Assembly (NCBI GenBank): GCA_001592805.2
Contig: CP051140.1
Coordinates: 4,031,501 to 4,095,500 of the forward strand
DNA length: 64,000 bases
Direction: 5' to 3'
Origin: Peltaster fructicola
Taxonomy: Eukaryota > Ascomycota > Dothideomycetes
Shown here: positions 42,480 through 52,945 of the stretch, one piece after another
Numbering within the stretch: position 1 is the stretch's first letter
Layout: each line of letters starts with the position of its first letter
Translations under genes and position numbers: made by a program
Notes under the pieces: model-generated
What the model was told of the DNA's origin: nothing
The model's input: only the letters and a program-made list of their open reading frames with translations
Database searches by the model: none

Positions 42480-42634
42480 TGTAGAGCCCCTCCTAGTATT
42501 TTGTCGCTCGTTATATAATACTATCGCGGATAAAATTGCGGTCGACTCACAGCTTAGCACTGGGGCTCTCCACATCCCGGTGGGTAAGTAAAGAATAAAG
42601 CGGCCGGAAAGCGACCTCTATCAAGGTAACAACA
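42480..42634. promoter_or_regulatory. bidirectional promoter between VOC and SDR genes
   Basis: 155 bp separate the two ATGs. A palindromic TTATATAATA (42511-42520) sits 32 bp from the VOC ATG and 115 bp from the SDR ATG and could serve either direction. Co-regulation of the pair is inferred. Confidence 0.5.
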
Positions 42635-43484
42635 ATGTCTCGAGTACTCGCAGGAAAGACTGCTATTGTCACAGGTGCATCTCGCGGTATCGGTGCGGCC
42701 ATCTGCGAGAATCTCGCCGCCAAAGGATGCAACCTCATCATGAATTACAGTGCTTCGGCAGAGAAGACTGAAGCTCTGGCTAAGAAGCTGGAGAAGCACG
42801 ACATCAAATGTATACCAGTTCAAGCAGATATGGGCAGCATCGATGGTCCAGCGAAGGTCGCCGCCGTCGCAGACAGAATCGATATCATCATCAACAATGC
42901 TGGTGTCGCAGGCGACAAGTTCATTGAAGACAGCGACCCTGACCACTTCGCCTACATCATGAACGTCAATGTGAGAGGTCCACTTCTCCTAATGAAGGCT
43001 GCTCAATCAAAGCTGCCACATGATCGATCTGGTCGTATCGTCAACATCAGCAGCGTCTCCTCATCGCTCGGCTTCCACGGTCAGTCAGTCTATGGAGCAT
43101 CAAAGGCCGCTCTCGAGGCAATGACACGAACATGGGCACGAGAGCTTGCAGAACGAGCAACCGTCAATGCTGTTAACCCCGGTCCTGTGGCAACAGACAT
43201 GTACGCAGGCACAAGCATCGAGTTCCAGAAAGGAATGTCACACTGGACCAAGAACTCTCCGTTGGCCGCGATCAGAGATAGCGATAGACAAGAGTTCATT
43301 GACAACGCCGAGCTAGCAGGAGGCCGACCGGTAAGTTGTTTCTCGCTGGCTGATACTTTGCTAACAAGCTCAGGCAACTGAACAAGATGTGGCTGGTGTT
43401 GTAGCAATGCTTTGTACTCCCGACTCTGCATGGTGCACAGGCAGTGTCATCTGCGCCAACGGAGGGATGAGATTTAGCCCATAA
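42635..43484 (+). CDS. short-chain dehydrogenase/reductase, 3-oxoacyl-ACP-reductase-like
   Basis: Exons 42635-43330 and 43374-43484 (43-nt intron); 268 residues. A classical SDR: cofactor motif TGASRGIGAAIC, NNAG in INNAGVAGD, catalytic Ser in NISSVSSS, and YGASK (Tyr/Lys). The C-terminal exon supplies EQDVAGVVAMLCTPDSAWCT and the family end GSVICANGGMRFSP. Absence of an acidic residue after the second strand (NYSASAEKTEAL) suggests NADP(H). Divergent from the VOC gene; its last codons overlap the end of the convergent gene by 11 bp. Confidence 0.92.
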
Positions 43485-45438
43485 TCAACCTTTCACACCT
43501 CTCCTTCTCGCGTTCCACCAGTTGCAGCAGATCATGTGAGCTCTCACGTAGAAAGCTCTTCTCTGAGACCAACGAAATGCTTCTCCAGTGTCCTTTGCGG
43601 TCGTCGATGACCGTAGCTGATGGATATCGTGTGATCTTGACTGGTGAGAACGGCCTTGAGACGCAGTCGCTGTACATGGCAGAGAATTGCTCTGCAGACA
43701 TGTCGTGCGCGCCATCAGACTGTACCATCAGCTTGAAAGTCGGTAGGTCACCACGACTCTGCTCAACTAAAGCGCTTGATCGTCTTGTGTCCACAGATAT
43801 GCTGTTGCGCTTACCCTGCGATATACTGAGTCGCTGCATTGGCTGCACAGACAAACTGCCACGCTCATCTTCAGTCTGCACACTCGATCCTTGACCTACA
43901 GGCAAAGTTCTACGCTTGTCCTCTGTTGGTACACTCGATCTTTGACCCGTTGGCAAGCTGCAACGCTTTCCTTCAACCCAATCTGGAGGTTCCTCATTTG
44001 CAAACGTTGGCATCGACGGTGGTAGCATTTCTAGCTCAGGGTCACGAAGCTTGCCAGAGCCCCAGATCGATGTACGATGTCCTTTGCCATGGAAGCCCGA
44101 TGTTGTGAAGAGATCCGTGTAGTAGCGTTTGACATTCTTCAGCTTGATAACGACAGGGCTCACCAAGTGTCCTCGATCTGTGTACGGCTGTGGTGTGGCA
44201 AAGTCTCGAACATGAACATCGTCCTCAATGCCAGTAGCGCCAGCACGATATCCACGATCGTAGGACGGCCATTTGCACCATGAGCTCTGGGTGTGTCCGA
44301 GGGTGCGGGTGCTTTCAGAGGTCGTTTGCATCGAGGATCACTTAAATCGAGCATGCAGACGTCCAAGGGATCGAAGTCGCCATCCTCGTCGTGATGGCCT
44401 GCTCCTGACCATGTGGTTGTCACAAATGACGGAGCTTGAACATCAAGTTTGCTTGCTGAGCGAAATAGAGCTTTCTCTTGTAGTTGTCTTCCCAGAGCAT
44501 TCTCCATTAGAGTATTGGAAGCTCTGCTTGGTGATCGACTGGATCGTAGTCGTGCAACGATTCCTGTGGCAGCTTTGTCCTCTTGCTGAATCTCGACCAT
44601 CTTCTGGAAGTCACAGGATGCCCCCCAACGACGATCATCGCCACAGACTGAGAGTTTACGCTCGTAATCGGCGAACGTCTCACCTTCTGGCGTGAGAAGA
44701 TCCTTAGCAGAAGGTGCGGGATTAGCTGATGTAGCGACAACAGCATCAGTCGGGACCGATGTGACTATGCAAGGCAAGCTTGGTGGTGCTTGACTGGTCG
44801 ATATAGTCCTTGACGTCGACGAGCGATGGATGGGACCGCCATTGACAGGCTTGTCTTGTGCTTTTGGTACGGATAGCAGTCCTCCATCAGCCTTGGCCGG
44901 ATCGTCCTGAAATGCAGTGCCCAGCTCTTGAGACAATACTGTTGATTCAGTGACAGACCGATTAGCATTGCCTTGCGTCATATCGCTCTTCGAGGCCTCA
45001 ACCTCTGCTGAACCATCAAAAACTCGACATATAGCCAGCATGTCCTCGGTACTGTAACTCGAAGAAGGTGAGCGACCATGCTGAGGGGCTGTCTCTTCAC
45101 TACAAAGGACAGTCAGCATTCCCATAGTGTATGCACTCTCCTCACCTTTTCACCCACTCAAGCACATCCTCACTCGTCAACAGACCAGGATCGGCATCGT
45201 AGATCTGGCTCTTCAACGACTTCGCTGTGCTCTTCCTCTGCAGATGACTCTTCAACTTGGAAACAATACTCGGGCTGCGGACCAGCGTCTGATCGACCGA
45301 TGGTGGTCGTTTCACACGAAGCGCATGTGGATGGTCATGAGGTAACGCCGTCACCGCAAAGATCGGATCGAGGTCGACGAGGCGAATCGGTTGTTCCGGC
45401 GATTGAGATCGCTCAGGTTTGATGCAACAGACAGTCAT
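43474..45438 (-). CDS. fungal-specific regulatory-like protein of unknown function (junction unresolved)
   Basis: ATG at 45438 (MTVCCIKPERSQSPEQPIRL). Exon 1 is 45146-45438; a 46-nt intron leads to a Ser/Thr-rich exon from 45099 (STEDMLAICRVFDGSAEVEA, LLTPEGETFADYERKLSVCG, VQAPSFVTTTWSGAGHHDED). Near 44310-44390 the reading moves to another frame that continues to 43474 with SSWCKWPSYDRGYRAG, HVRDFATPQPYTD, VVIKLKNVKRYYTDL, three diverged repeats of a (S)(L/V)PTxxRSS(V/L)xTED type, and a coiled-coil end. SWC(R/K)WPS...R is a motif of uncharacterised ascomycete proteins. No strong splice donor explains the change: GTCTGC...CCCAG, 74 nt, is the best guess. Function unknown. Confidence 0.65.
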
Positions 45439-45808
45439 GGTTGACAAAATACAATGATAAAATGAAGCTTAGGATCGAGACCAACGTCGACATCTTGATT
45501 GAAGTTGTATCTTGCGCCTGCGTTATGTCAACAAACTCGTATTGAAGCAGGATCCTCCTGATCTGCTTCACATGTCAGCAAGAGCTGATCACCACACTCG
45601 TACAACACCATTACAATGCTTCCCATTATCATCGTTGAGATGATACACAAACTTTTGTTCGAAGCACTCCATATTTTTGTTGAACTCCCAACGCTCTTCC
45701 TGGGTATCATATTGTTGAAAGAATCAAAAGACAAGCAGCAGTTGAAGTGCTAGCTCGTATCCCTAGTCACTGGCATTGTAGCCGTGCTAGTTCAGAATCC
45801 TGCCGCAT
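45439..45808. other. intergenic region between MET6 and the upstream minus-strand gene
   Basis: Contains the MET6 3' flank and the promoter of the gene at 45438. Nothing else is supported. Confidence 0.45.
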
Positions 45809-48121
45809 CTATTTGCTGTACTTCTGTCGGAAGAACTTGGCAGCGTTGACCATGTTGGTAAGAGCCTCTTTGGTCTCCTTCCATTGACGAGTCTTCAGTC
45901 CACAGTCTGGGTTGACCCAAAGCTGCTCTGGCTTGAGGTACTGCAGCATCTCCTCGATGCGGCCCTTGATCTCCTCCTCAGATGGAACACGTGGGCTGTG
46001 AATGTCGTAGACACCTGGTCCGATGTGGCGTGGGTATGCCTCGTCGATGAAGACCTTCAAGAGCTTGGCATCAGACTTGCTGTTCTCGATCGACAGGACG
46101 TCTGCATCCAGGGCAGCAATGGCGTGGAAGAAGTCCTGGAATTCGGAGTAGCAGAAGTGAGAGTGGATCTGAGTAGAGTCGGCAACACCAGCAGCAGACA
46201 GCTTGAAGCTGTCGACAGCCCAGCTGAGGTACTTCTCGCGCTCGGATCCTGCACGGAGTGGAAGACCCTCACGGAGAGCTGGCTCGTCAATCTGGATGAC
46301 ATTGACACCAGCAGCCTCGAGCTCGACGACCTCGTCACGGAGAGCGAGTGCCAACTGCTGTGCCTGGACGGACTGGTGAACATCGTCACGTGGGAAGGAC
46401 CATCGCAGGCAGGTGATTGGACCAGTCAACATGCCCTTCATTGGCTTGCTGCTGACAGAGGCAGCGTACTTGCTCTCCTTGACAGACATAGCAGCTGGTC
46501 GGGAGATGTCACCAACAATGATTGGTGGTCGGACGCATCGAGAACCGTATGACTGAACCCATGCGTGTGTGGTGAACGCGTATCCGTCAAGACGCTCGCC
46601 GAAGTACTGAACCATGTCGTTACGCTCTGGCTCACCGTGAACCAGGACGTCAAGGTCAAGCTCCTCCTGGATCTTGACTGTGTCGCGAATCTCCTTCTCG
46701 ATGAACTTCTCGTACTCCTCAGCAGTGATCTCACCCTTGGTGAACTTGTTACGCTGGATACGGATGTCCTTTGTCTGTGGGAAGGAGCCAATTGTGGTGG
46801 TTGGGAAGATTGGAAGGTTGAGGTGCTTCTTCTGCTGCTCGTAACGGGTTGGGAATGGGTTCTTTCGCTCGTGCATCTCCTTGGTGACCTCAGATTGTCG
46901 CTTCTTGACCTCCTGGTTGTTTGTACGCTTAGAGCTTGCTCGTGCCTCGATGCTCTTTGCGTTAGCCTCAAGCTCGCTCTTGACAGATGCTGGACCCTCG
47001 GTGACAGCCTTGGCAATGGTGGTGATCTCGACGACCTTCTCGCTGGCGAATGAGAACCAGTCGTGGACCTCCGAGTCGAGGTTCTTCTCGCTGGCGAGTG
47101 TGTGTGGTGTGTGGAGGAGAGAAGAGGATGTGGCGGCAATGACTCGGTCCTTGCCGAGCTTCTGAACTGCGGTCTCAATAACCTCGATGGCCTTCTTGAA
47201 GTTGGTCTTCCAGATGTTACGTCCGTCAACGACACCGGCAGACAGGATCTGCTTTGGTCCAAGGTGCTCAAGAACCTTCTCGAGCTGCTCTGGGTTTCGG
47301 ACGAGGTCAACGTGGAAGCCGTATGTGTTCTGAAGGGCGCTGTCAATGACATCGAAGTTGTGGACGACATCACCGAAGTAGGTAGTCAGGACGAGGTTTG
47401 GACCAGCGCTTCCTTGGAGAGCGGTGAGTTTCTCGTATGCTGGCTTGAATGCCTGCTTGACCTTTGATGGCAGATCGAAGACGAGGACTGGCTCATCGAT
47501 TTGGACAGTCTCTGCACCTGCCTCCTTGAGCTCCTTCAAGAGCTGCTCGTAGACTGGGAGGAGCTTCTCCAAGAGTGTGATTGGGTCGACAGACTGACCA
47601 CGGTCGGCCTTTCCGAGGGCCAAGAATGAGACTGGTCCAACAAGGACTGGTCGTGTCTTGATACCAGCCTCAAGAGCCTCCTTGAAGTGCACGACTGGCT
47701 TTGAGTTCTGTGCAAGCTTGAACTCCTGGTTGTCCTGGAAGGTTGGCTTGACGTAGTGGTAGTTAGAGTCGAACCACTTCACCATCTCCAATGCTGGCAC
47801 ATCAACGCCGTCCTTCTGGTGTCCACGTCCCATGGCGAAGTACTGGTCGAGTGGCTCGAGCTTTTGCTGTGAGTATCGTGGTGGGACTGCGTCGAAGAAG
47901 AGGATGTGGTCGAGAACATGGTCGTAGAATGCAAAGTCGTTGCTTGGGATAACGTCGACGCCGGCGTCCTTCTGGATCTTCCAGTGCTCAAGACGAAGTC
48001 TCTTGCCCTCAGCGAGAAGCTCATCACGAGAAAGCTTGCCTCCCCAGTATGCTTCGTTTGCCTTCTTCAGCTCACGGAGCTTGCCCATGCGAGGGAAACC
48101 GAGAACTGCTGACTGAACCAT
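45809..48121 (-). CDS. MET6: cobalamin-independent methionine synthase
   Basis: 5-methyltetrahydropteroyltriglutamate-homocysteine S-methyltransferase (MetE type), cytosolic, last step of methionine synthesis. Single exon, 770 residues, starting MVQSAVLGFPRMGKLRELKK. Two (beta-alpha)8 halves: the N-terminal barrel with the PRMGxxRELK signature, and the catalytic half with PTTTIGSFPQTKDIR, HGEPERNDMVQYFGE, IQIDEPALREGLPL, the Zn ligands in IHSHFCYSEF (His and Cys) and the final Zn Cys in NPDCGLKTR. Everything expected is present. Codon use is very biased, fitting an abundant enzyme. The ATG is followed upstream by a GA-rich leader. Confidence 0.97.
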   Translation of the reverse strand: MVQSAVLGFPRMGKLRELKKANEAYWGGKLSRDELLAEGKRLRLEHWKIQKDAGVDVIPSNDFAFYDHVLDHILFFDAVPPRYSQQKLEPLDQYFAMGRGHQKDGVDVPALEMVKWFDSNYHYVKPTFQDNQEFKLAQNSKPVVHFKEALEAGIKTRPVLVGPVSFLALGKADRGQSVDPITLLEKLLPVYEQLLKELKEAGAETVQIDEPVLVFDLPSKVKQAFKPAYEKLTALQGSAGPNLVLTTYFGDVVHNFDVIDSALQNTYGFHVDLVRNPEQLEKVLEHLGPKQILSAGVVDGRNIWKTNFKKAIEVIETAVQKLGKDRVIAATSSSLLHTPHTLASEKNLDSEVHDWFSFASEKVVEITTIAKAVTEGPASVKSELEANAKSIEARASSKRTNNQEVKKRQSEVTKEMHERKNPFPTRYEQQKKHLNLPIFPTTTIGSFPQTKDIRIQRNKFTKGEITAEEYEKFIEKEIRDTVKIQEELDLDVLVHGEPERNDMVQYFGERLDGYAFTTHAWVQSYGSRCVRPPIIVGDISRPAAMSVKESKYAASVSSKPMKGMLTGPITCLRWSFPRDDVHQSVQAQQLALALRDEVVELEAAGVNVIQIDEPALREGLPLRAGSEREKYLSWAVDSFKLSAAGVADSTQIHSHFCYSEFQDFFHAIAALDADVLSIENSKSDAKLLKVFIDEAYPRHIGPGVYDIHSPRVPSEEEIKGRIEEMLQYLKPEQLWVNPDCGLKTRQWKETKEALTNMVNAAKFFRQKYSK

Positions 48122-48744
48122 CTTGAATATGTGTTTTGTGTGAATGATGAAGAATGAAGAGAGAAGAAATGGTGGGAGGAAAAGGTAAGATTTTTGAACG
48201 AAGAGAACGCGGAAGGCGGGGCACTGATTGTGTGCTATCGGGATTCTTCAGTGGGGTGGACCCTGCTTCGATTTTTTGAATGGCCACGAAGAAATGATAC
48301 AGGGTTCAGATCCATTGGTTACCAGCGAGGAAGAAAGATGAGCAGTCGTTGACCGCCTTTGATTCAGAGGAGTGGTACGCATGATCCTGTCATCAGTTTG
48401 CCGTGTGAATCGAAGTATACACGGCAGCCTGTGATCCTTTGGCCGTCGCCGACAGCGGCATCGAATATGATTACCAGCCTCTGGACAGCTCACTAGAGGC
48501 AATCCACATGGTGAAGCTAAGGAACTAGAGCATATGAAAGTGGCGATGCAGGACGAGCACAGAGCAGTCCACCATAAAGCAAATTGCCATGCAGCTATCC
48601 TAGCACTTGGTATAGTATCCAGCACGCTGTAGCAGGCACAGCTCAACCCCAATTCTGGTAGGACTTATCGATGTGATTATGCGGCAGCATCATCGAGTTC
48701 TGCCCGTAGTCGATGCCGGATTCCTCGTCTCAGCAAGACGAGCT
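48122..48744. other. MET6 promoter and intergenic region
   Basis: About 620 bp between MET6 and the end of the transcription-factor gene. The ~60 bp before MET6 form a GA-rich strand. No gene is supported. Confidence 0.5.
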
Positions 48745-50831
48745 TCACGCCCATTGGAGATCGATTGAATCACCTGATGGAAGGAGAGCAGAATCCAGAT
48801 GCCACCAGTCCTCGCCATAGGTGTTCGCCAGGTCGCCAAAGTCGAAGCTTGTCTCGTGCACTTGTCCAATGCACCCCGGCGGCTGTGAGTACCCAAGGCT
48901 GAGCGCTAACTTCTGGTCATCAGTAATACTGGATTGTAGCAAGGTGCTCTCGTCCGGAGGTGTCATTTGGCTCATGCTAACCAGTTGGTCGAGCCTTGGC
49001 TCTTCCTTGACGACCGTCAAGCTGTACGCAGGTATTGGTCGATCGAGGGTGTCAGCGTCGACTTCGTTGCCTGTAGAATTCCCTGGTAGAATGCTTTCCA
49101 CCGAGAACGATCCTTTTGCAACATGTGTCTCGCACAAGGAGACGAGGCGTTGCCACTATAGCAAGTCAGCTTCGGTTAGCATCGAAACTCATACATACCA
49201 ATCGTTCCAATATTGCCCAGAATGGCTTCATGCCCTGCAGCACTGTCATGTTGAGACCAAGATTCTTCCTCGCTGTTTCACCAAGCGCTGGTGAACTTAT
49301 CATGGTGACATGTATCGAGCCTGCAACATACATGCAATAGCCAACATATGGTGGGAGCTTGGCATAGTCGCAGTCGAAAGCAATCAGATCGTTGGCTATC
49401 TCAGCCAAACCCGCTGCACTACGGATTGAAGCCTCAGTGCTCATCTTGATGATTTCTGCTGGTAAGTTGCATGATAACTTTCCACTGAAGCGAGGAACCA
49501 ACGACGAGTGGAGGGTCAATCGGCAGTGATGCAGCATTGTGTGTAGAGCGCTGAAGATCGAGTCTTGTTTGTAGACGACTTGCTCGAAGAGATTCCTCTT
49601 CGAGTATGCCAGCGATGGGTGGATCGTCGTGAGCCACTCGGCCAGCTCTTGTTGCAGATTCAGCAGGCTCGTCAGGACCTCATTCTGTGTGGATGTCCTT
49701 CGTGATGCTATGTGATCACGCACTTTTGCCCTAACAGGTCAGCACAATCTCCTGTTGGACCCCATCCTTACCAGAAGAACAGAAAGGTCAAGAATTGCGC
49801 CCAAAGACTGAAGTTGTCTTCTGGTCGAGATCTTGCTAAGGCTTGGACGAGTGTCAATCGTGACTCCTCCTGACCTGCAGCGAATGCCGGCTCGCTGATT
49901 GGCAAAGGTGTGTCCAGTGCAAGACTATCTGCTGTACTACCTGTGACATAATCATCAGAATTGACGCAGCTGTGAAGCCAGCCAGCCCAAAAACAGCGAC
50001 GAGTCGTCTCTCCTTCGAGCCAGCTTTGCGCCTTGAGCAAGGCAGGATCCATAAGCAACGAGCGTGCCGCTCTATAAGAGATGCCTGGTAGTGTCAGCTG
50101 CGTGGATTCACAGCAATCTTATACATACCGAGAACATCGCATTGCGATGAGAATCAGCCCGCGCGAACCAGAAGTAGCCAAGGTTGTGACACGTCTGAAT
50201 GCTCTCGAGCGAAGGCCGGTCGATGATCTGGAGGACTTCCTTACCAGCTGCTAGAGCGAACTCCTCACCAAGTTTTCGGAGATCGCCAAGATGCTGCAAT
50301 TGAGCTCGCTGCTCGTGGTTCTGTAGTGTCTCGACAAGGAGGAAGCTAGATATGTTGGCAGAGCTCTTCCGAACACAACAAGACGTACTTGGTACCCAAT
50401 GCATATACCGCCAACAGTGCGTGTCGTGGCAAGGTGCCAGCATCAAAGGCCTGCTCAAAGGAAGGTCTGTGATACAGCAAGCTCGACTTGAAGACGCCTG
50501 TGAAGTACAGATCGATCAGAGTTCGTTGCTCTGAAATGCTGAGGTCTGTGCCTGATTCTACTGATGATACTTCAGCTTTGGCTGTAGGCTTGTCTAGCTT
50601 CGGCCTCGATGTCTCGGTCCTACTTCGCGGAGGCTTGCGTCGAGCGGCGATGAGCTTGCGATCTGGAGGCTCTGGGTATGAGCACAATGCTCCAATCCTG
50701 GTGCATCTCGCGCATTCGGGAGCTCTGCGGTCACAACGCAGCTGAGGGGTTATCAGTGAAGTGTGGAGGTTTCATGATTGACCAACCTTCTGTGTCCGAC
50801 ATCGACGACAAGCAGGTTGTTCTGTTGCCAT
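48745..50831 (-). CDS. Zn2Cys6 transcription factor with fungal-specific domain
   Basis: Six exons: 50787-50831, 50389-50741, 50125-50345, 49772-50084, 49199-49730, 48745-49155; five introns of 40-45 nt; 624 residues. The DNA-binding cluster ACRRCRTQK-LRCDRRAPECARC is built across the first intron (donor GTTGGT), giving CxxC...C...C..C spacing. A basic linker follows (RRKPPRSRTETSRPK). The middle-homology region includes LIDLYFTGVFKSSLLYHRPS, FDAGTLPRHALLAVYALGTK, YRAARSLLMDPALLKAQSW and EGETTRRCFWAGWLHSC, standard for Fungal_trans. The acidic C terminus (FDFGDLANTYGEDWW) may activate transcription. The third intron uses a GTATAA donor that brings the conserved SYRAAR segment into frame. It is divergent from the alpha/beta hydrolase gene. 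Confidence 0.88.
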
Positions 50832-52945
50832 GACTGTGCTGTCAATGAAAGAGTTCAAGAGCTGGCGAGAAGTACTTCAACAGTCCCTCAACAATACCTG
50901 TTATAGCTGATCGTCAAAGATTGTCCCTGCATACTCAGACCGAGCTATGCACTGCAGCTAGACTGAGCGAGCCGTCATTGCCTTAGCTGTCGAATGCTGC
51001 CGCAAGGCAGAGACATATTCGCTGACCAAGCTGTTTGAGTTTCACGCCGGTCGCGTTCCTTCGAGGCTGCTATGCAGAGTTGAGAGTGTGGTTGAGTATT
51101 CCAGCGAGACGTAGCAATCGACTTCGCGGAAGAGTGCGCCACCAAGCAATATAGACGATCGGCGGCACTCATGGCTTCGTCATGACAGAGTCAAGGTTGT
51201 AATGTTGTTGTCCTCGCGCGCGACGCGGGTAACTGATGTGCGCAGTAGGAAGTGACGACAGCTCCAATTCGCTTCCTTTCTTTCGTGCCATTCCCAACCT
51301 TCCGTACCATACAGCCGTTCAACTATCAGCTTAGCCTGACACGATCCCATCGTCTCGATGGATCTATAAGGTGGAAGGCTCTCCCTGATGCCAGGCCAAA
51401 ATCTGGTCGATGCCACGAAGCATGGTCGAATGCCGCAATGTGAACAGCAACGACAGCAAGAGATGGGCATGCGCAGGGACAAGCGAGACTGGCATGTGAG
51501 TCGACAAGAACAAGAGCTGGTACACAACTTGTTAGCACACCCATGGGGTTACCATGTCCACTTACACCTACAAGGTTGCGACCGGTGAATGTGATTGTGT
51601 TGTATGTGCCACAACCACGCTCAACGGGATTTCGAAATCGCAGGGTCCTGCGCTACACTGCATCGTGAAGATCCTCTGCGATCTGTTGCAATGACTGCAC
51701 ATAACCACATCATCTTGTGAACAGTCAGCACATTGCATTGCAGTCTGGCCAGCTCCATGTTGTGTGCATCAAGCGACTTGCCAGGAGAACCAATCGGCGT
51801 CTCACGACGACCATGCTGGGGCGAGCGCAATCCTCTAACCACCAGGGGCCTTGCGGCCGGACGACTAGCACTGTTCGGGAGCTCTTTCGGATGCAGGCTC
51901 CCCTCTGGAAGCCATGCAGATCCAGTGGTGGAGCTGTTGTGGAAGCTGCTGGCCTCGAAGTGAGCTGTTTTCGAAACCACATGTTCATCGAGCAATGAGC
52001 ATGTATAATGCGACCTATACTCATCAGCGGCACTCAGTCTCGGCGTCAGGAGTGTACCACGGTTAAGCATGAGTCTCGTGAGCTCCTGGCACTGTATCTG
52101 GGTGCTGGGACTGACAGATACTTGAAGACCTCCTCGTTGTCGATTAGCAACATCCTGGAAATGTATTTGCATGAGTGAGCAGCAGTGAAGCACATCTGGC
52201 TGTGGGTTTCAGGCTGAGGCCTGAGTCTTTCTGGACGAGTTGTTCGTCTGATCATGGTCCATCACTCTTATACACCTTTCTCCAGATCCTACTCCTTTAT
52301 TACTCTTCCTCGGCATGCACGAGACTCTCAGAGCGAGCATTGTACGTGTCCGAAGCATACAAATGAATGCTTAGTTCTGTCCGTTAAGATGCGATGCTGT
52401 TGCTCCATCACACCGATCATCCCCTCACTTCCACACGACACCCTTCTCAAAGTCGCTGGTCTCGGGTTGTTGTCCTGCAGGCATGTGCGAGGGCCAGAGA
52501 TGGTGTCCTCATGTCATTGATCTCACTGAAGTCGAAGCTCAGGAAATCCAAAGTCGACACTTCTTAGAATTCGGCATCGTCCTCTAACGACAACATAGCA
52601 TCATGACGCACATCTTTTGGTGAGTTCGGTCGTTTCGCTCTTGTGGCGGTCCATTGCAGAGACCATTGGCACGATGAGAAGAACATCATGGCTCCTAGCA
52701 GACCCTTGAAGCCGTTCGCTGTAACTTGCATCGGACCGAACATTACCAACATGACATAACAACACTTACAAACCTGTCGAAACACTTACCACCCATGCGA
52801 TGTGCAGACGAACTCGAGGATATAAAGATGAGCTCAATCACCATGAAGTCGAGCATTATCAACACAGTGTACATCCAACAATCGTATAGCACAATTCGCA
52901 ACAACAGCAACAACAGCAAGAGCAACAACACCACCAACCATCAAA
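50832..52945. other. 2.1-kb divergent upstream region between the Zn2Cys6 factor and the hydrolase
   Basis: Contains a 183-190-codon minus-strand frame (51621-52193), but it opens with non-ATG codons, has Ser/Arg/His-rich shadow composition and no motif, so it is not called. The last ~130 bp hold the hydrolase promoter. Confidence 0.45.
52821..52827 (+). promoter_or_regulatory. TATA box of the alpha/beta hydrolase gene
   Basis: TATAAAG 119 bp before the ATG at 52946, followed by a CAACAACA-rich unstructured 5' leader, typical of a strongly expressed fungal gene. Confidence 0.5.

Noticed and set aside
46438-47467. Long antisense and alternate frames within MET6 (up to about 310 codons)
   Set aside because: Strong codon bias in MET6 leaves other frames open; composition is Ser/Arg-rich or Leu/Val-rich without motifs.
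51621-52193. 190-codon minus-strand open frame between the Zn2Cys6 factor and the hydrolase
   Set aside because: Opens at a GTG, has no recognisable motif and shadow-like composition; no supporting splice or promoter signal.
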